Shown here piece by piece: positions 44,825 through 57,039 of a stretch of DNA of 64,000 bases. The position numbers and the translations under genes were made by a program. This stretch comes from Favolaschia claudopus (Eukaryota > Basidiomycota > Agaricomycetes > Agaricales > Mycenaceae), in NCBI GenBank assembly GCA_037176885.1, contig JAWWNJ010000015.1, positions 868,001 to 932,000 of the forward strand. The letters run 5' to 3'. Under the pieces are notes generated by a model that saw only the letters and a list, made by a program, of their open reading frames with translations, was not told where the DNA came from and searched no databases. Each line of letters opens with the position of its first letter. The first letter of the stretch is position 1.

Positions 44825-45926
44825 TTATGAACGATAATCCTGAATGTGCAGCCGGTCAGCTTGGATGCATTCGTTGATGAGAGCGAAAATTCTACTCGCC
44901 TTGCCGGCATAAGTTTCCGTAAATCGAATGAGGGGACGGATAATCTCATCCGGGCATTCGTAGTGCAAAGCATGCCCGCGTCCTTCCAGCCAAATGCACT
45001 CATAGTTCGTGAAGTAGGGCTTCATGACTTCCTCGATCCCTTTCGGCGCGTCGATACGGTGCGCGTCTGCCGTGCCTTGTATCATCAAGAGTGGGAGGCC
45101 CTCCTTCCCGGCTTTGCGCAGAGGCTCGATGTCCATTGTACGACCGAGAGTCAGAGAGAAGATCTCGGGGTTCAGGCTGTGGCCCATGTACAAGCACCAA
45201 TCTTTGTATGGTACTGTTTCGGGTGAGGCGAAGAGTTTTTGGACGAAGAGAGTGGAAGATTTTTGAAATTCGAGGACGTTCTCGTTTGACATGAGGCCGG
45301 GGACGGCGGGGGTGACGCCTGGCCCAGCGATTTGCATTAGGAGTTCGCCTGTGCAGGGCACGCCAGAGAGGTAGATTACGCCAGAGACGGTAGCTGGGGG
45401 GAGATGCGCGACGACGTCGGCTGCCATGGCGGCTGTGAAATGAACGGGTTACTACTTATTAGCGAGAGGGTTTTACGGCTTTGGCCAGCGTACCGCCCAT
45501 GCTCCTATAGAAAATGGATAAATAATTTTCCATCATTATGTACTGGGTGAAAATTTTACTTACCATCCCACTAAAACTGGTTTGACGAGCTTATACGCGT
45601 CCATTACCGTCTTGAAATCGTCCGCGAATAGCTTGGACTCATATGCTGCCGCAGTGGTGGGTTTCCCGCTGCGGCCATGGCCACGGACGTCGTACCGCAC
45701 CTGGACGACATCAATTATCTGTCTCCCTATTTCGTCGCTCACCTACAATGTATAATTTATCCAAGAGTCTCTGGTCTGCGCAAAAATCGTCGAAAACGCA
45801 ACCGCTCAAAGTCAGACCAGAAATAAGAACAACATGAGGGTTAGAGGGAGAGCCAGTAGCTTCAGAAAAAATGGTGTGGCCGTCCGAAGAGGTAAGCGTT
45901 TTGGAGTCGCTTTGAAGGGGGGACAT
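44825..45926 (-). CDS. Alpha/beta hydrolase, tandem paralogue 1
   Basis: Four exons (45747-45926, 45564-45700, 45494-45504, 44825-45432) give 311 residues. Order: VVLISGLTLSGCVFDDF with the oxyanion-hole strand, VRYDVRGHGRSGKP, the nucleophile elbow GWSMG, a cap region, MIQGTADAHR carrying the catalytic aspartate, and EGRGHALH with the catalytic histidine. The nucleophile serine and methionine are encoded by an 11-nt exon. The fold is that of serine hydrolases such as esterases and enol-lactonases. The substrate is unknown. It is followed upstream by a closely similar copy with the same intron positions. Confidence 0.85.
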
Positions 45927-46309
45927 GGTGGGGGAGATGAAGAGCGGGGGTAACTGTTATTCAGGTGTTTTCGGCGCATTATGGCGTCCTTTTTGGCGTG
46001 TTTCACATCGCGATCGTAGCGGGTGACCTAGCAGAGGGGGGCGTGGGAAGATGTCGGGGATGTCATTGATGATGGCCAACGCCGCTTGGGCCTGAACAGT
46101 CAACTCAGCTGCACTCGGATCCCCATGTCGGCGGCCACTAGCGACTAGGGTTGAGAGGTCATGAGTTCATACCGACGAGGTTGGCAGTGAAGCATATTTG
46201 AAACCTTCATTTCTACCTTGGCGCTGACCATAACAGGTTTTTCTTGCGACAAGGGGCATTTGAATGCACATCAACGAGTTCGTTATCTCAATACAACGGC
46301 AATATCAAG

Positions 46310-47445
46310 CTATGGTGCAGCCCAAAGTGATAATTGCCTTCTTACGCCCCCCGGTAATCCTAATTTTTTGGTGGCCGTTAGTTTGTGGCGTAAATGTGTA
46401 CCAGGCGTCGAAGTATTCACCTTGCTACCATAGGACTCAGTAAAGCGAATGAGGGGACGCACAATATCATCGGGGCATTCGACATGCAAAGCGTGTCCGC
46501 GACCTTCCAGCCAAATGCACTCGAAATTTTTGAAGTACGGCTTCATGACCTCCTCCACCGTTTTCTGCGCCCCAACACGATGGCCGTCCGCCGTTCCTTG
46601 AATGATCAACAAGGGCAAACCCTCCTTACCCGCTTGGCGGAGCGGCTCGATATCCATCTTACGACCTAAAGTTAGCGTCATGATCTCTGGCGTCAAGCTA
46701 TGGCCCGCGTGCAAACACCAGATTTTGTAAGGCACTTTCTCTGGTGCTGCGAATACCTTGTCTACGAACAGTGCAGACGACTTTTGGAATGTGACGACGT
46801 CGGTGGTTGTGATGAGTCCTGGAAGGGCATTCGCGACGCCAGGCCCGGCTAATTCGCCTAGGATTTCGCCCGTGCAAGGGACTCCTGCGAGATAGACTAC
46901 TCCGGACAGTGTCGCGGGAGGCAAATGGGCTGCGACGTCGGTCGCCATGGCCGCTGCACAATGAATGGGTCAAGAAATTCTCAATGCGATGTGGGTAGCG
47001 TACATCCCATGCTCCTGCATCGGCATGAGATTATCTGGGGAGCCTAAACAAAATTTGGACTCACCATCCTGCCAGAACAGGCCTGACCAGCTTGAACGCC
47101 TCCATCACAGCCTTGAAATCATCCGCAAACATCTTGCTCTCATACGCAGCCTCGGTGGTAGGCTTCCCGCTTCGACCATGGCCTCGAACATCATAGCGTA
47201 CCTACAGATCGCTTGTTCAGCGATGAGATCGCCACACCACGAAGGAATAAGTTTAGCCTGACGATGTATAACTTTTCCAGAAGTCGCGGATCGGCACAGA
47301 GATCGTCGAAAACACATCCGCTCAAAGATAGTCCAGATATGAGAACGACGGAAGGGTTCTTGGGAGAGCCAGTGGCTTCAGCGAAGATGACGGTGCCGTC
47401 GGATGAGTGTAGAGTTCTGGCGTCGGTTTGGATCTGGGAAGACAT
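46310..47445 (-). CDS. Alpha/beta hydrolase, tandem paralogue 2
   Basis: Four exons (47263-47445, 47065-47201, 47004-47014, 46310-46953) give 324 residues. The same landmarks occur as in the neighbour: LISGLSLSGCVFDDL, YDVRGHGRSGKP, GWSMG, IQGTADGHR and EGRGHALH. Exon lengths 2 and 3 are identical (137 and 11 nt), so the pair arose by tandem duplication. The C-terminal 30 residues differ and are longer (SYGSKVNTSTPGTH onward), probably from loss of the ancestral stop. A TATATAA box lies about 35 nt before the start. Confidence 0.85.
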
Positions 47446-47726
47446 AGCTGTGGGCGAGACAGAATTTGTTGCGCGGCCATTATATAGGATGCTTCCCGGC
47501 GGAGGCCCGAGAAGTGCAATGGGAAGAATTCAGAAGACTTCGCTTATGAGCGCGGGTGCACCGGCAAAGTGTTATTCCCGATGTAGGTCCATCCACGTAG
47601 AAACAAAACAAACATTCAAGCAGGACCTCGGGGTAGTCATTTAGTCTCCTGGGAAACTCACTGTCCTCCGTAGATCAGACGACGCAGTCTATAATTTTTT
47701 ATGTGCCATCGTAGTACAAGCCACTC

Positions 47727-49086
47727 TCATCGAGAAAACAATGTATCTCGACTCCCGAAAGACTTCATCTCCCCCGGTACCTTGGCAATAGAACTGACAC
47801 TGTCCTGCCTCCCATGATATCCATCCAGGTCCTCAATCCAAGTAGTCCTCACTATCTTCACGTTCAGTTTTGTATCCGATGCATGACTTGTTGGCATGGT
47901 TGATGCACCGAAAGTCGATAAGATGTCCCTCTTCGTTCGCGTACTGGGGTTGAACACTGCGATTGAGAAGGGTTCCAGATTGTCCGACTCCGAGTCGGAT
48001 TTTTGGCTGAAGATGACGGCGACAAGGTCGGGGACGTTGACCACAATGAGGGTGACGGTGAGCTAAGATACGTGATGAGGGCGCGAGACCACGACGTGAA
48101 GAAACAGACGACTTACCTGCACTATAGCTGCAGTGAACTCGGGGATCCCACCGAAACGGAGTACACAATAGGCATGGTAGAGGGACACGGCGGTGCCTAT
48201 TGATGTCGAGGCAAATACCGCCTGCAGACGCAGCTGCGTTCCAGGCTGTAGCTCGACTCGCCAGATCAAACCGAGAGGTGCGAGGACGAGTATGAGACCC
48301 GTTACGACGTCCGCTATCGGACGAACGACTTCAGTTTGAGAAGGAAAAAAATTATAAAAAGGTGCAGACTGACTGAACACTTGCGCAATCGCCACGCGGG
48401 AGCCCAAACCACACATAGGGATCGGCTCATCCTTCCATCCCGTTTGTCTTTCGCATACCCACCATACTTGAGCGAAGAGTATGACCCAAACCCCGAAGAA
48501 TACGAACACCATCAGGAAAAACATCTGTCGCAGTTTTCCGAAGATGGAGAGTCGAATCACGGTGAACATCATGGATATTCGGACGGTCCTGCGACTGAAT
48601 GAGCAAAGCGGAAGACGGCAGGAGTGTGTGCGTGTGCCTACCAAACAACAGCGTAGAAGAATTCGGCACACCTGGGCATATGAACTGACAGCTCCGGCAG
48701 AAAACCCTAAGATGAGCTCACAAATAGTACACCACTACTTTGGTATGTCGGGGAAGACTTCCTGGAGCACGATGAAGTGAGCGGAAGCACTTTTTCATCG
48801 ATGATATAGAATACCAGGGTCCTTCAAGAGTAGCAGAGATGCTGCGAGGAAAACGATACCACAGAGGGTGGCCACGAACGCCCAGATATCATCCCACCAG
48901 AATCTTCCTCTAGCAAAGCGAAAGTAGAGACGGGTGTAAGTGACCAAGCATGCGAATGGAGTGAGGACGGCGAGCACGACTGGAAGGTGGGCATTAGCAT
49001 TCGTCCGTCGTAGAATAGTATAGAGTGCCTTAGGCTGCGCTCTATCAATGAGACTCACTGCGAAGTTGCTCAACGGTGGCGGTCAT
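47727..49086 (-). CDS. Rhodopsin/SAT4-like seven-helix membrane protein, paralogue 1
   Basis: Multi-exon gene starting MTATVEQLR (49084-49086), spliced to VLAVLTPFACLVTYTRLYFR. Blocks typical of this fungal family: RLYFRFARGRFWWDDIWAF, FAQVWWVCERQTGWKDE, IADVVTGLILVLAPLGLIWR, and FASTSIGTAVSLYHAYCVLR. Hydrophobic segments in each block fit seven helices, and the tail is polar (HASDTKLNVKIVR). The family comprises membrane proteins of mostly unknown function related in pattern to SAT4/Pth11-type rhodopsin-fold proteins. A tandem copy lies 1.8 kb upstream. Confidence 0.75.
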
Positions 49087-49694
49087 GACCCAAGGAGACA
49101 AGGAGGCAAGCCAGGGCAAGGCAAGCCTGTGACGGCGTCTTCAAGCGCGATACGCCGCCAACGTACGACGGCAACCGGCTAACAGCCAGGTACATAACTT
49201 AGCCCGGCCTGGGAGCAAGATCATTCAAGCATTCGGGCCCGTGCACTGAACGCGGCTACGGGATGGAGGGTATCTCGGGGGAACAGGGTCCGACTCCTTG
49301 AGCAGCAAGGATACTGACTGGTGGAGATTTGGTGGAGACTGAAATCCTTCTTCTTTCTTTCGTCTCACCCGGAACTTTGTTTGGACACCATCAAGTCGCA
49401 ATCATGTTCCTGCCCCGCGTATCCTTGCCGGGATGAAAAGCCCGCTAAACGCAGGGTGTCATCGGCGGTGACGAGCCTGAGAAGCTGCCTGAGATGTGTG
49501 ATCTCACGAGGAAGAGGGACTTTCAGGGCAAGTTGACAGGTAACGCCAGTTGTCCATGAGAGCCCGGACATGTCGTTCACGCGGCGTCGGAGCGAGCTCG
49601 AACAAAAGTGAAGCAAGTTGCTTCGGTCGTACGAGGCCGGGAAAAACACATACTCCAGGGTATATAGAAATCCACAGTAGCACTTCGAAGCAGG
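49087..49694. other. Intergenic, no gene seen
   Basis: Promoter region of the first SAT4-like gene and 3' flank of the MYND gene. No supported frame. Confidence 0.4.
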
Positions 49695-50761
49695 CTAGCC
49701 CGCGCGCATGTAGTATAGGGCGGCAGCAAGACATATAAAGGCAGCTATGATTGTCTGGATGAGTTCCAAACGAGACGTGCCTGCCGTCCTCGACGAAGTC
49801 TCAGAGTGTGATTCGAGGTTTGTGGCTGAGGCCTGTTCCTCGTTGCCCCACTTCACTTCCTTGATCATTTTACATATCTACAGAGAGAGAGTACATGAGA
49901 CGAAGACGCGTTAATCGCAGCCACTGAACACACACCTTTCCGTGACGCGGCCAATCTTCTGTCTGGCATTTGATACTGACCTGACCGTTAGCCAGAACAA
50001 CCACGAAAAACGGATGTACAAGATATACCTGCAATATCTGTATCTCGAGTCAGTAACAAGTTACAGCTCGTTATTGGATTGATAATACACTCGCCTGATT
50101 AACTTGCACCTGCTGCATCGACTAATAGGAAACCCTGGCGCTCCCGTTTTTTCCTCTTCACATTTGGCGCACGAACTTGCAAGAGGTATTTCAGCGTCCG
50201 AGGGCTTGGGAAGGGGCATCGAGGGAGCAGGGAGTGCGCCACCAGCTTTCAACGCTAGCTCGCGAGCACGATTCTGGACTTCGGTGTGACATGGTCCACC
50301 GCCTGCCTCGCAAACATGATGAACCTGCTATACCGTGAATTCGGCGAATATAATAAAGACGACACGTACATGTAGGACGACAAGGGGCTCTGAGATGTTC
50401 AGCGAGGGACGCGGGTCAATCCACATCTCTCGGGCGGGTGACCCTGCAGCCTTTCCTCCAGTCCGGGTGAATATGCCAGGCAAATACAAGCAACCCACCA
50501 CAGATTTCGCATTCCCACCTTTTTACGATGTTTCTCAACAAAATTCGAAGGTTATGACAGTCTGCATTCGCACCTGCTTGTGTGCTTCAAGTCATAGCCA
50601 ACTGTCATTACAGTCTTTTGAGCCCATCCGTCCAGCAGAGTGAGATTGTCGGTCGCTTGTTGGGGCACTTCCTTGCGCAATAGAACCTCACAGTGGCGGT
50701 TTTCACTGAGAAGATCGTTCGTTAAAAGTGGTAGACAAACCCAAGCTAGCTGAAGTCTCAC
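49695..50761 (-). CDS. Tail-anchored MYND zinc-finger protein
   Basis: Minus-strand gene of about eight exons. Early exons carry LTLLDGWAQKTVMTVGYD and REMWIDPRPSLNISEPLVV. The MYND finger follows: CAKCEEEK, ISRCSRCKLI, RYCSIKCQ, then EDWPRHGKIC, which provides all eight metal ligands. The RYC part comes from a 9-nt exon (50029-50037) preceded by a GC-AG intron (50038-50094). Later exons are 49936-49975 and 49695-49877. The last 20 residues are hydrophobic (IIAAFICLAAALYYMRAG), so a C-terminal membrane anchor is inferred. MYND domains mediate protein binding. The N-terminal start is uncertain. The gene sits between the two SAT4-like paralogues. Confidence 0.7.
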
Positions 50762-50913
50762 AAGCCATAGATGAAAGCCCGTATTTCGAGGAAAGTCATC
50801 GTCGGTGGGAGAGTTCCGGCAATCAAACCGGCCTTCTCACTGGGAAAAAAAATCGTTGGCTACAACTTGGCTATCGTCTCAGCGGTCTAGTATTGATTGC
50901 AATATGGTACAAC

Positions 50914-52256
50914 TTAGTCTTGTCGAGGGTATACTTCTTGGTTCGCAAAAGACTTGAGTTCTAATTTATCAGAGCCAACCGTTCTCAATCCCTCGCTTCC
51001 ATCCTCTGCGCCACTATCCGTCCAGGTAGATTTCGTTGACTGGTCTATGCGAACGTTAATTTTCGTCTCAGCGTGAGTGGGCATTGTTGCGGCGCCGAAG
51101 GTCGTAAGAATATCGCCCGTTTTCCTCGTTCGAGTTCCCGCAAAGATGACCGTCGAGAAAGGCTCCACATTGTCCTGCTCAGTGTCGTCGGATTTGAGGC
51201 GAAAGATGACTGCGACGAGCACGGGTAGATTGACCACTATGAGGCTCACGGCGAGCTAAACGGTGTTCAAATGAATATCAACAGGAAACAAAAGAAAACC
51301 GGGTAGAGACTAAGCTTACCTGTAATGTGGCCGCCGTGAACTCGGGGATGCCGCTGTAACGTAGGACGCAGAATGCATGATAGAGACTGACTGCCGTGCC
51401 TATTGCCGTCGCTGCGAATACGGTTCGTAACCGTACCTGCATTCCTGGTTGTAGCTTGACCCGCCAGATCAAGCCGATGGGTGCGACAATAAGAATGAGA
51501 TCGGAGATAACATCAGCTGAGGGGATGAACTTGAGCCCCGGTGAGTATATTGCGAAGGAGTGCAAACTTACTGATCAACTGTGCGATCGCGACGTCCAGC
51601 CCAAGAGCGCATTGGGGAGACGGCTTGTCCTTCCATCCGGGTTGCCGCTCGCAAACCCACCATACTTGGGCGAAGAGTATGAGCCAGACGGCAAAGAAGA
51701 CGGCGACCATCAGGAAAAACGTTTGCCGTACGCGCCCGAAGATGGATAGGCGTATCACAGTGAACATCATGGAGATTCGGACAGTCCTGCGACCAATTGA
51801 ATGAGCACCGTAAACATAGGGGTGCGATTTCCCATACATACCACACGACGGCGTAGAAGAATTGAGCACACCTGAGAGATATTGAAGTGGAAATCGAATG
51901 CACAGAAATGTCTCACATGTAGTAGACGGACACTTGAGCATGCTGGGGAATGTTGCCTAGACAGAGTCAGCGCCCAGCATTCGGGATGATCAAAGTTTGC
52001 CCACCTCCATCCTGAATATGCAGCAGAGAGGCTGCGACGAAGACAATACCACATAGAGTTGCAATGAAGGCCCAGAAGTCGTCCCACCATAGCTTTCCTC
52101 TGATGAATCGGAAGTACAATCGAATGTAAGTGACCACGCATGCGAATGGAATCAGAGTGCCCAGCAAGACTGTGAAAGATACACCAGAAATCAGAGCATA
52201 ATCTGAGCGGTAGAGTACTCAAACGCACTGCGAAGTTGCCCAATGGTGGCGGCCAT
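50914..52256 (-). CDS. Rhodopsin/SAT4-like seven-helix membrane protein, paralogue 2
   Basis: Starts MAATIGQLR (52254-52256) with an intron at the same place as in the neighbour, then LLGTLIPFACVVTYIRLYFR and GKLWWDDFWAFIATLCG. Further blocks are FAQVWWVCERQPGWKDK, ADVISDLILIVAPIGLIWR, FAATAIGTAVSLYHAFCVLR and LAVSLIVVNLPVLVAVIF, and the tail is polar. Exon layout and residues match the gene at 47727-49086, so the pair is a tandem duplication, with the MYND gene caught between or inserted later. The function is unknown. Confidence 0.75.
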
Positions 52257-53323
52257 AAGAAACAAGACGCCCTCTTCTCACACAGCACCTGGTATATGTG
52301 CATACTCACTTCGCCGTCAACGTACAGCGCTGTACAGAGAAGCTTACGGCAAAGTTCGTCAATCATATTGTCGATGCCGGTAGCAATCTTTTCCTACTCT
52401 TTTGCTCCCTGGAGTCGGCGTTCCAGCGTGCTGAGGCAGGTAGGAAGCATTGCACGGAAAGAAGAAGAAGAGTGCCAGTAACGTACCCTGGCGACGCAAG
52501 GTCTGACTCCTAGAATTTTGCGGTCTCCCTCGCTTTCTGACTCGGGAGACAGAGAGTCTGTTTCTGACCCAGAGACAGAATCCAGATAATGCATTTCTAA
52601 CAACAGAGACACAGGGTCCAATCCACACCAGAAAACCATGAGATGGACCGGTCGTGAGCGCCGATAGGTCCAGGTCTTCGTCGTCCGCGCATCGGAGGTC
52701 CATGGAAGTTGCAACACAGTGAAGCGAGCGCCGAGATTTGAACTCTCCACGGATCGAATCCGGAGACTCCGATGAACGATGTTATTGGCTACTAAATATT
52801 GCCATGGCGGGAATACCGAAGAATAGTCGGATTCCGCTTGAATTCCGCACCAGGGTCTGTTTGTCTGCCGTCGCATACAAGCCGAATCAGGCTCGGCCAG
52901 TTCTGAATGTCGAATCGACTCGGAATGTGGCCGGAAACAGTCGACTGGAAAAAAAAAAAACCCCCCGGGCGCTTGCCAGATGTTTTGCCAGACACATCGA
53001 TAGTATTAGTAGGAGGTTGCGATTGAGCCACACACCAAGACGCAGGGCTTCAAGCATCCAAAAGTGCACGGCGCTGGCAGGGTCTTGTCCGCGGCTGCTG
53101 GGCAAGCCCATCTTCCGTCTTTGTTCCGTGACAAAAGCCCGCAAGCCTGGAGTGTGGCGACGCAAGAGAATTGCTATGGTCTAGGGGCCGGGTGAACATA
53201 AATGCTGCTGATTCACGCCGCTGAGGTGACAAAGAGGGATCCGTAAATTAGTGCAAGAGGAGGAGGAGGAGGAACTTTGGGATCGCGACCAAATTAGGCA
53301 ATTCCTCCTTCCTCTTCTCCGCC
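52257..53323. other. Intergenic, no gene supported
   Basis: About 1 kb with frames of up to 160 codons on both strands that lack family features. A poly-A/poly-C run is at 52950-52967. Confidence 0.4.
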
Positions 53324-54565
53324 ATGTCGCCAGCGCCGTCTGTCATCGCAGAGCTCCAAGAGCATCTCAGCAAGCTTGCATTGGCCATTGAAGCCCAGAA
53401 AGAAATCCTTCGTGACCTCGAAAAACAGCAGAGCCAAGCTTTAAGCAGGCTAAATAATTGCTTCGACCCCATAGCGCGTCTGCCACTTGAACTTCAATCC
53501 GAGATATTCTTGTGTTGCCTGCCATCGCAAGAGCTCACCGTGAAAACACGCGGACCTCCCATTCTTTTCCTCCGCGTCTCTCGACTGTGGCGTGATATTG
53601 CCCTCGCGACCCCCAAATTATGGGCACACCTGTCCATCGCTTTCCCGCGTCATTCCCTGGATCTCTGCGAAAGTTGGATCAAGCGCGCGCAGCACCTTCC
53701 GCTCTCGCTCACTCTGCGCGGCGATCTCGTATTTGGCGATCGTGCCCTCGACCTGCTCGATGATTGGGCACAACAATTGCACCATTTATCGCTGGACGTC
53801 GGGACTTCGCGTGACGCTGATTGGAGCATGTGCTATATCTCCATAGTCGAAGACCTTCCATGCCTTAAAACCCTCTCAATCTCTTCATCTGATGAGATTT
53901 ATTTCTACGACGCGGATAACTGGCTCGAAATCTTAGCCGCGTCTCCTGAACTCGTGCAGCTCAATCTGCAAATTGTGATTCCCGAGCAAAGTCGTACTAG
54001 ACTTGCCAGCTCTGAGCCATTGGTTCACGAATCGCTCGAACGCCTGCAAGTGGCTTATGCCAAGGGGGTGTTGCAGCACATCACTCTCCCCGGACTGAAG
54101 GAGCTTTCCCTTCAATTCATAGACTTCGACCCAGAACGCTTGAAAGCCTTCCTCACTCGCTCCTCGCCCACGTTGGTCTATTGGGACCTAAATCCCCCGT
54201 TACAATGGTCGCCTGTTATGACGGACTGTCTTCGTCTTGTCCCGAGCCTTGTGCACCTCTTTCTACGCATAGGAGATCATAATATGAATATCATCACACT
54301 GCTTGCCACCCCGTCTGCGAACATTCTCCCCAATCTTTGCCACCTCACGCTGCAATCGTACTTCACAACACGAATCGAGGACGTTGACTCCATCATCAGG
54401 ATGCTGAGCGTGCGCCGCCTTGCCTCTCCTCACTTCAGGAAATTGGAATCCTTCCGACTCATTGATCAGTATCCTTTAAATTCGAATTTCGCTGCCGCTC
54501 TGGGAAAACTTGCTGAGGATGGAATGGACATACGTGTTGGAAAGTTTAGGAAGGATGTCGAATGA
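53324..54565 (+). CDS. F-box protein with LRR-like C-terminal region
   Basis: One exon, 413 residues. An N-terminal coiled coil (about residues 8-40: EHLSKLALAIEAQKEILRDL) is followed by the F-box, which starts IARLPLELQSEIFLCCL and continues with FLRVSRLWRDIALATPKLW. Leucine-rich segments follow to the end. Same architecture as the genes at 17340 and 61229. The expected role is an SCF substrate adaptor, but the target is unknown. The start is the first methionine of the frame. Confidence 0.85.
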   Translation: MSPAPSVIAELQEHLSKLALAIEAQKEILRDLEKQQSQALSRLNNCFDPIARLPLELQSEIFLCCLPSQELTVKTRGPPILFLRVSRLWRDIALATPKLWAHLSIAFPRHSLDLCESWIKRAQHLPLSLTLRGDLVFGDRALDLLDDWAQQLHHLSLDVGTSRDADWSMCYISIVEDLPCLKTLSISSSDEIYFYDADNWLEILAASPELVQLNLQIVIPEQSRTRLASSEPLVHESLERLQVAYAKGVLQHITLPGLKELSLQFIDFDPERLKAFLTRSSPTLVYWDLNPPLQWSPVMTDCLRLVPSLVHLFLRIGDHNMNIITLLATPSANILPNLCHLTLQSYFTTRIEDVDSIIRMLSVRRLASPHFRKLESFRLIDQYPLNSNFAAALGKLAEDGMDIRVGKFRKDVE

Positions 54566-55734
54566 ACGAGTTGGCAAGTACAAAATTCCGTGAATTTTGG
54601 CGATGCTGAATGATGGTCAGGATAGTCCTACGCATTGAGCATACGATTCTTTCCCCATACCTTCTTCCAGCCGTTGTTTGGTCGAAATCGGTCGGTGTAC
54701 CTCAAAAGTATACTTGTTTTTTAAGAAAACATCTATTTGCCCCTCTTTTCTCTCCGAGCGGGGTCTTGAAGCTCTAATTACTTAGAGTACAAGCTGTTGC
54801 CGGCGTCTGAGGATTTCCAGTTTGAATGATTTTGAATCGTCTTACTGTAAAATGATCCCGGGGTTGTCGAGGTTATGGTTTCCGCAAGAAATCTTCGCGT
54901 GGACGAGTTTCTCTGACTCCTGAGAGAAGAGGGAAGTATCAGCGCATGAACGAAACGATTTGAGGTCATGGCAAGGTTATAGTGGTTGCCGGTCTCGGCA
55001 ATGAGAAGTCCGGTAATTGCCGGCTAGCTTGCAATGTCCCTCCTCAGCGCCTCCTGCCCTCCACGGCGCACCCGTTTGTGGTTGGGTCGGCGCCGCTACT
55101 GCAACAGTGATTCAGTGACAGATTGGAGACGCTCCCGGAACTGTGTTTCCACCGCACCTTCAATCTAAGCTGCTTGCTCCTCCGAGTCGTTCTTGTGCAG
55201 CCTGCGCTTGCCACTCAAGCTCAAGATCATTCAAGGCCGTACTTGTCAAGCTTCAAAGTTCGAGGTTATCTATTGGCAAGAAGAAAGAATGAGAATCTTC
55301 AAGGGCCAGATGAAGAGAGAACTAGGGAGAGAGTCGGGGGCTCAATGACATCTACTTGCCAGCATACTCGCATGAAGATCTCGTATTGTTTCGTGTCTTG
55401 ATTTCACTCGTCGACTTCAATGAAGAGAGAAAGAAAAAATCTTGCACCACATTTGCTTTCCCAAAAGGTTCCCCGCTTCAGATTCAAGGCGCTGCTTGTG
55501 TCGCCTTGCGTCGGTCCACACGCGCTGCCGCAACATTTTTTCTTCACAATCTCTGTCTCCGTGGGTATGGCTGTCTTTGTCCGCCGATTCAACTTCCGCT
55601 CGATCGAATTAGCGGGGATCCCGGAGGCGGATATCAATGTCAGCCACCCTCGCTCGAGGTAGAATTCGCTCTTCGCATTCTACAACCACCATCCTCACAA
55701 CCCACAAACCACCCACACACTCGTTATCACGAAC
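54566..55734. other. Intergenic, no gene supported
   Basis: Frames at 55123-55734 overlap the promoter of the next gene and have no family features. Otherwise nothing is seen. Confidence 0.4.
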
Positions 55735-56966
55735 ATGTCTCTCCTTTCTACCTCGTTTACTCCATTCATGAGGGCGCTTTGGCGCGTCGTGAGGATGCTC
55801 TTTGGCCTTCCTGCCAGCACCAGCGATGCGGAGAACGGCGAGGTCTTTGAGGTGCATTTTCCTGGTAAGTCGACTTGTTTCCCGCTTAGCGAGTGCCTTC
55901 TAACTCTCTTGGCTTCGTAGCTACGTCTCAGAGACTCGCCTTGACGGGTAGGTGGTTTTTGTAGCTCGTTGTGGCTCTAGCTAACTCGCTGTATGCATTA
56001 TAGAAACTATCGCCACGTTCAAGCCTGAGATGGCGGGCATTCCAGCCTTAACGCTATCCTCCATGGCAGTTTGTGCGGCCTTCGCACCAGCGGGACCTAT
56101 GGCTGTTCAGTCCTCGCTCCACCCCAACGCTGGCGGGATCCCCGTCATCCCCGTCATCATCGCCACCCCTCCACCAGACGAGCAACAGCAGAGCAACGGC
56201 CACTTGGACCCCCCTTCGTCGTTCGACCTTGACACCAAGCGCGCTGCGTTGAAGGCAATCACCAACCAGCCTAGGCGTGTCTACGGGAAGAGCGTTCGGT
56301 CCCAGCGAGCACCAGCAAAGGGTCGCGAGAACCTACGCGAACACCCCAACACCCCGCGTCTCACCCACCGTCAGGTCGGTCTCGCCGCCCGCAGTCGTCG
56401 TTCCCACCGCTGCCTCCCACACCAAGTCGACGGACCTCGACGTCGCCGAGCCTGGCTCTACCGGTTGGGAACAGGAGAAGGCGTCGCAGCTCAGCCGCGC
56501 CAAGTCGTGGAGCGAACAGGTCAAGGCTCGTCGGCAGTCCCTCCCCGCCACCTCGCCTACCCCAACTCCAGCTCCCGCCGTCGCCAATAAACGCATGTCC
56601 GCGCCCGCTCGCCTTCCTCTTAGCGAGCGCCTCAATCGTCTCGTCGCACCTGCGCCGCCAGCAGTTGTCGCGCCGCCGCTTTGGGGAGACAGCAACGTCT
56701 CCTTTGTCATTGACGACGACGACGACAAGGACAACGGCGTGAGCATACTCTCAATTCTCCCCAACACCGACCCATCGTTCGCAAGCCTACAGGTGTCGTT
56801 CTCGCCTTCAGTCTCTCTCTCCGCATCTTCTTCGGGTGGATCGATCACGTCCGTCCTCGACGCTCTTGAGGCTAACTTTCAGTCTTGCCTGTGGCGCGGC
56901 TTGGAAGATTTCGGAGCGGTCCTGGAGGAGGGTCGCTTCCGTTCGGGGAGCAGGTTTGAGAACTAG
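55735..56966 (+). CDS. Serine/proline-rich protein of unknown function, one junction unresolved
   Basis: Exons 55735-55864, 55921-55947 and 56004 onward join in phase. The N-terminus (MSLLSTSFTPFMRALWRVVR) is hydrophobic and basic, and the middle is proline-rich (IIATPPPDEQQQ). A frame change is needed between about 56297 and 56373. A 77-nt GT-AG segment (56298 to 56374) would join GKSVR to SVSPPAVVVPTAAS, but a frameshift cannot be excluded. The C-terminal part has an acidic run (FVIDDDDDKDNG) and an ordered end (ANFQSCLWRGLEDFGAVLEE). No known domain is recognised. A 90-bp tandem repeat follows at 57040. Confidence 0.5.
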
Positions 56967-57039
56967 AGAGACAGACAGGCGGGCGATAGCTCTCATCCAC
57001 ATTTCACGGTCATTATCCCGGCATCGGTACACTCATTTT

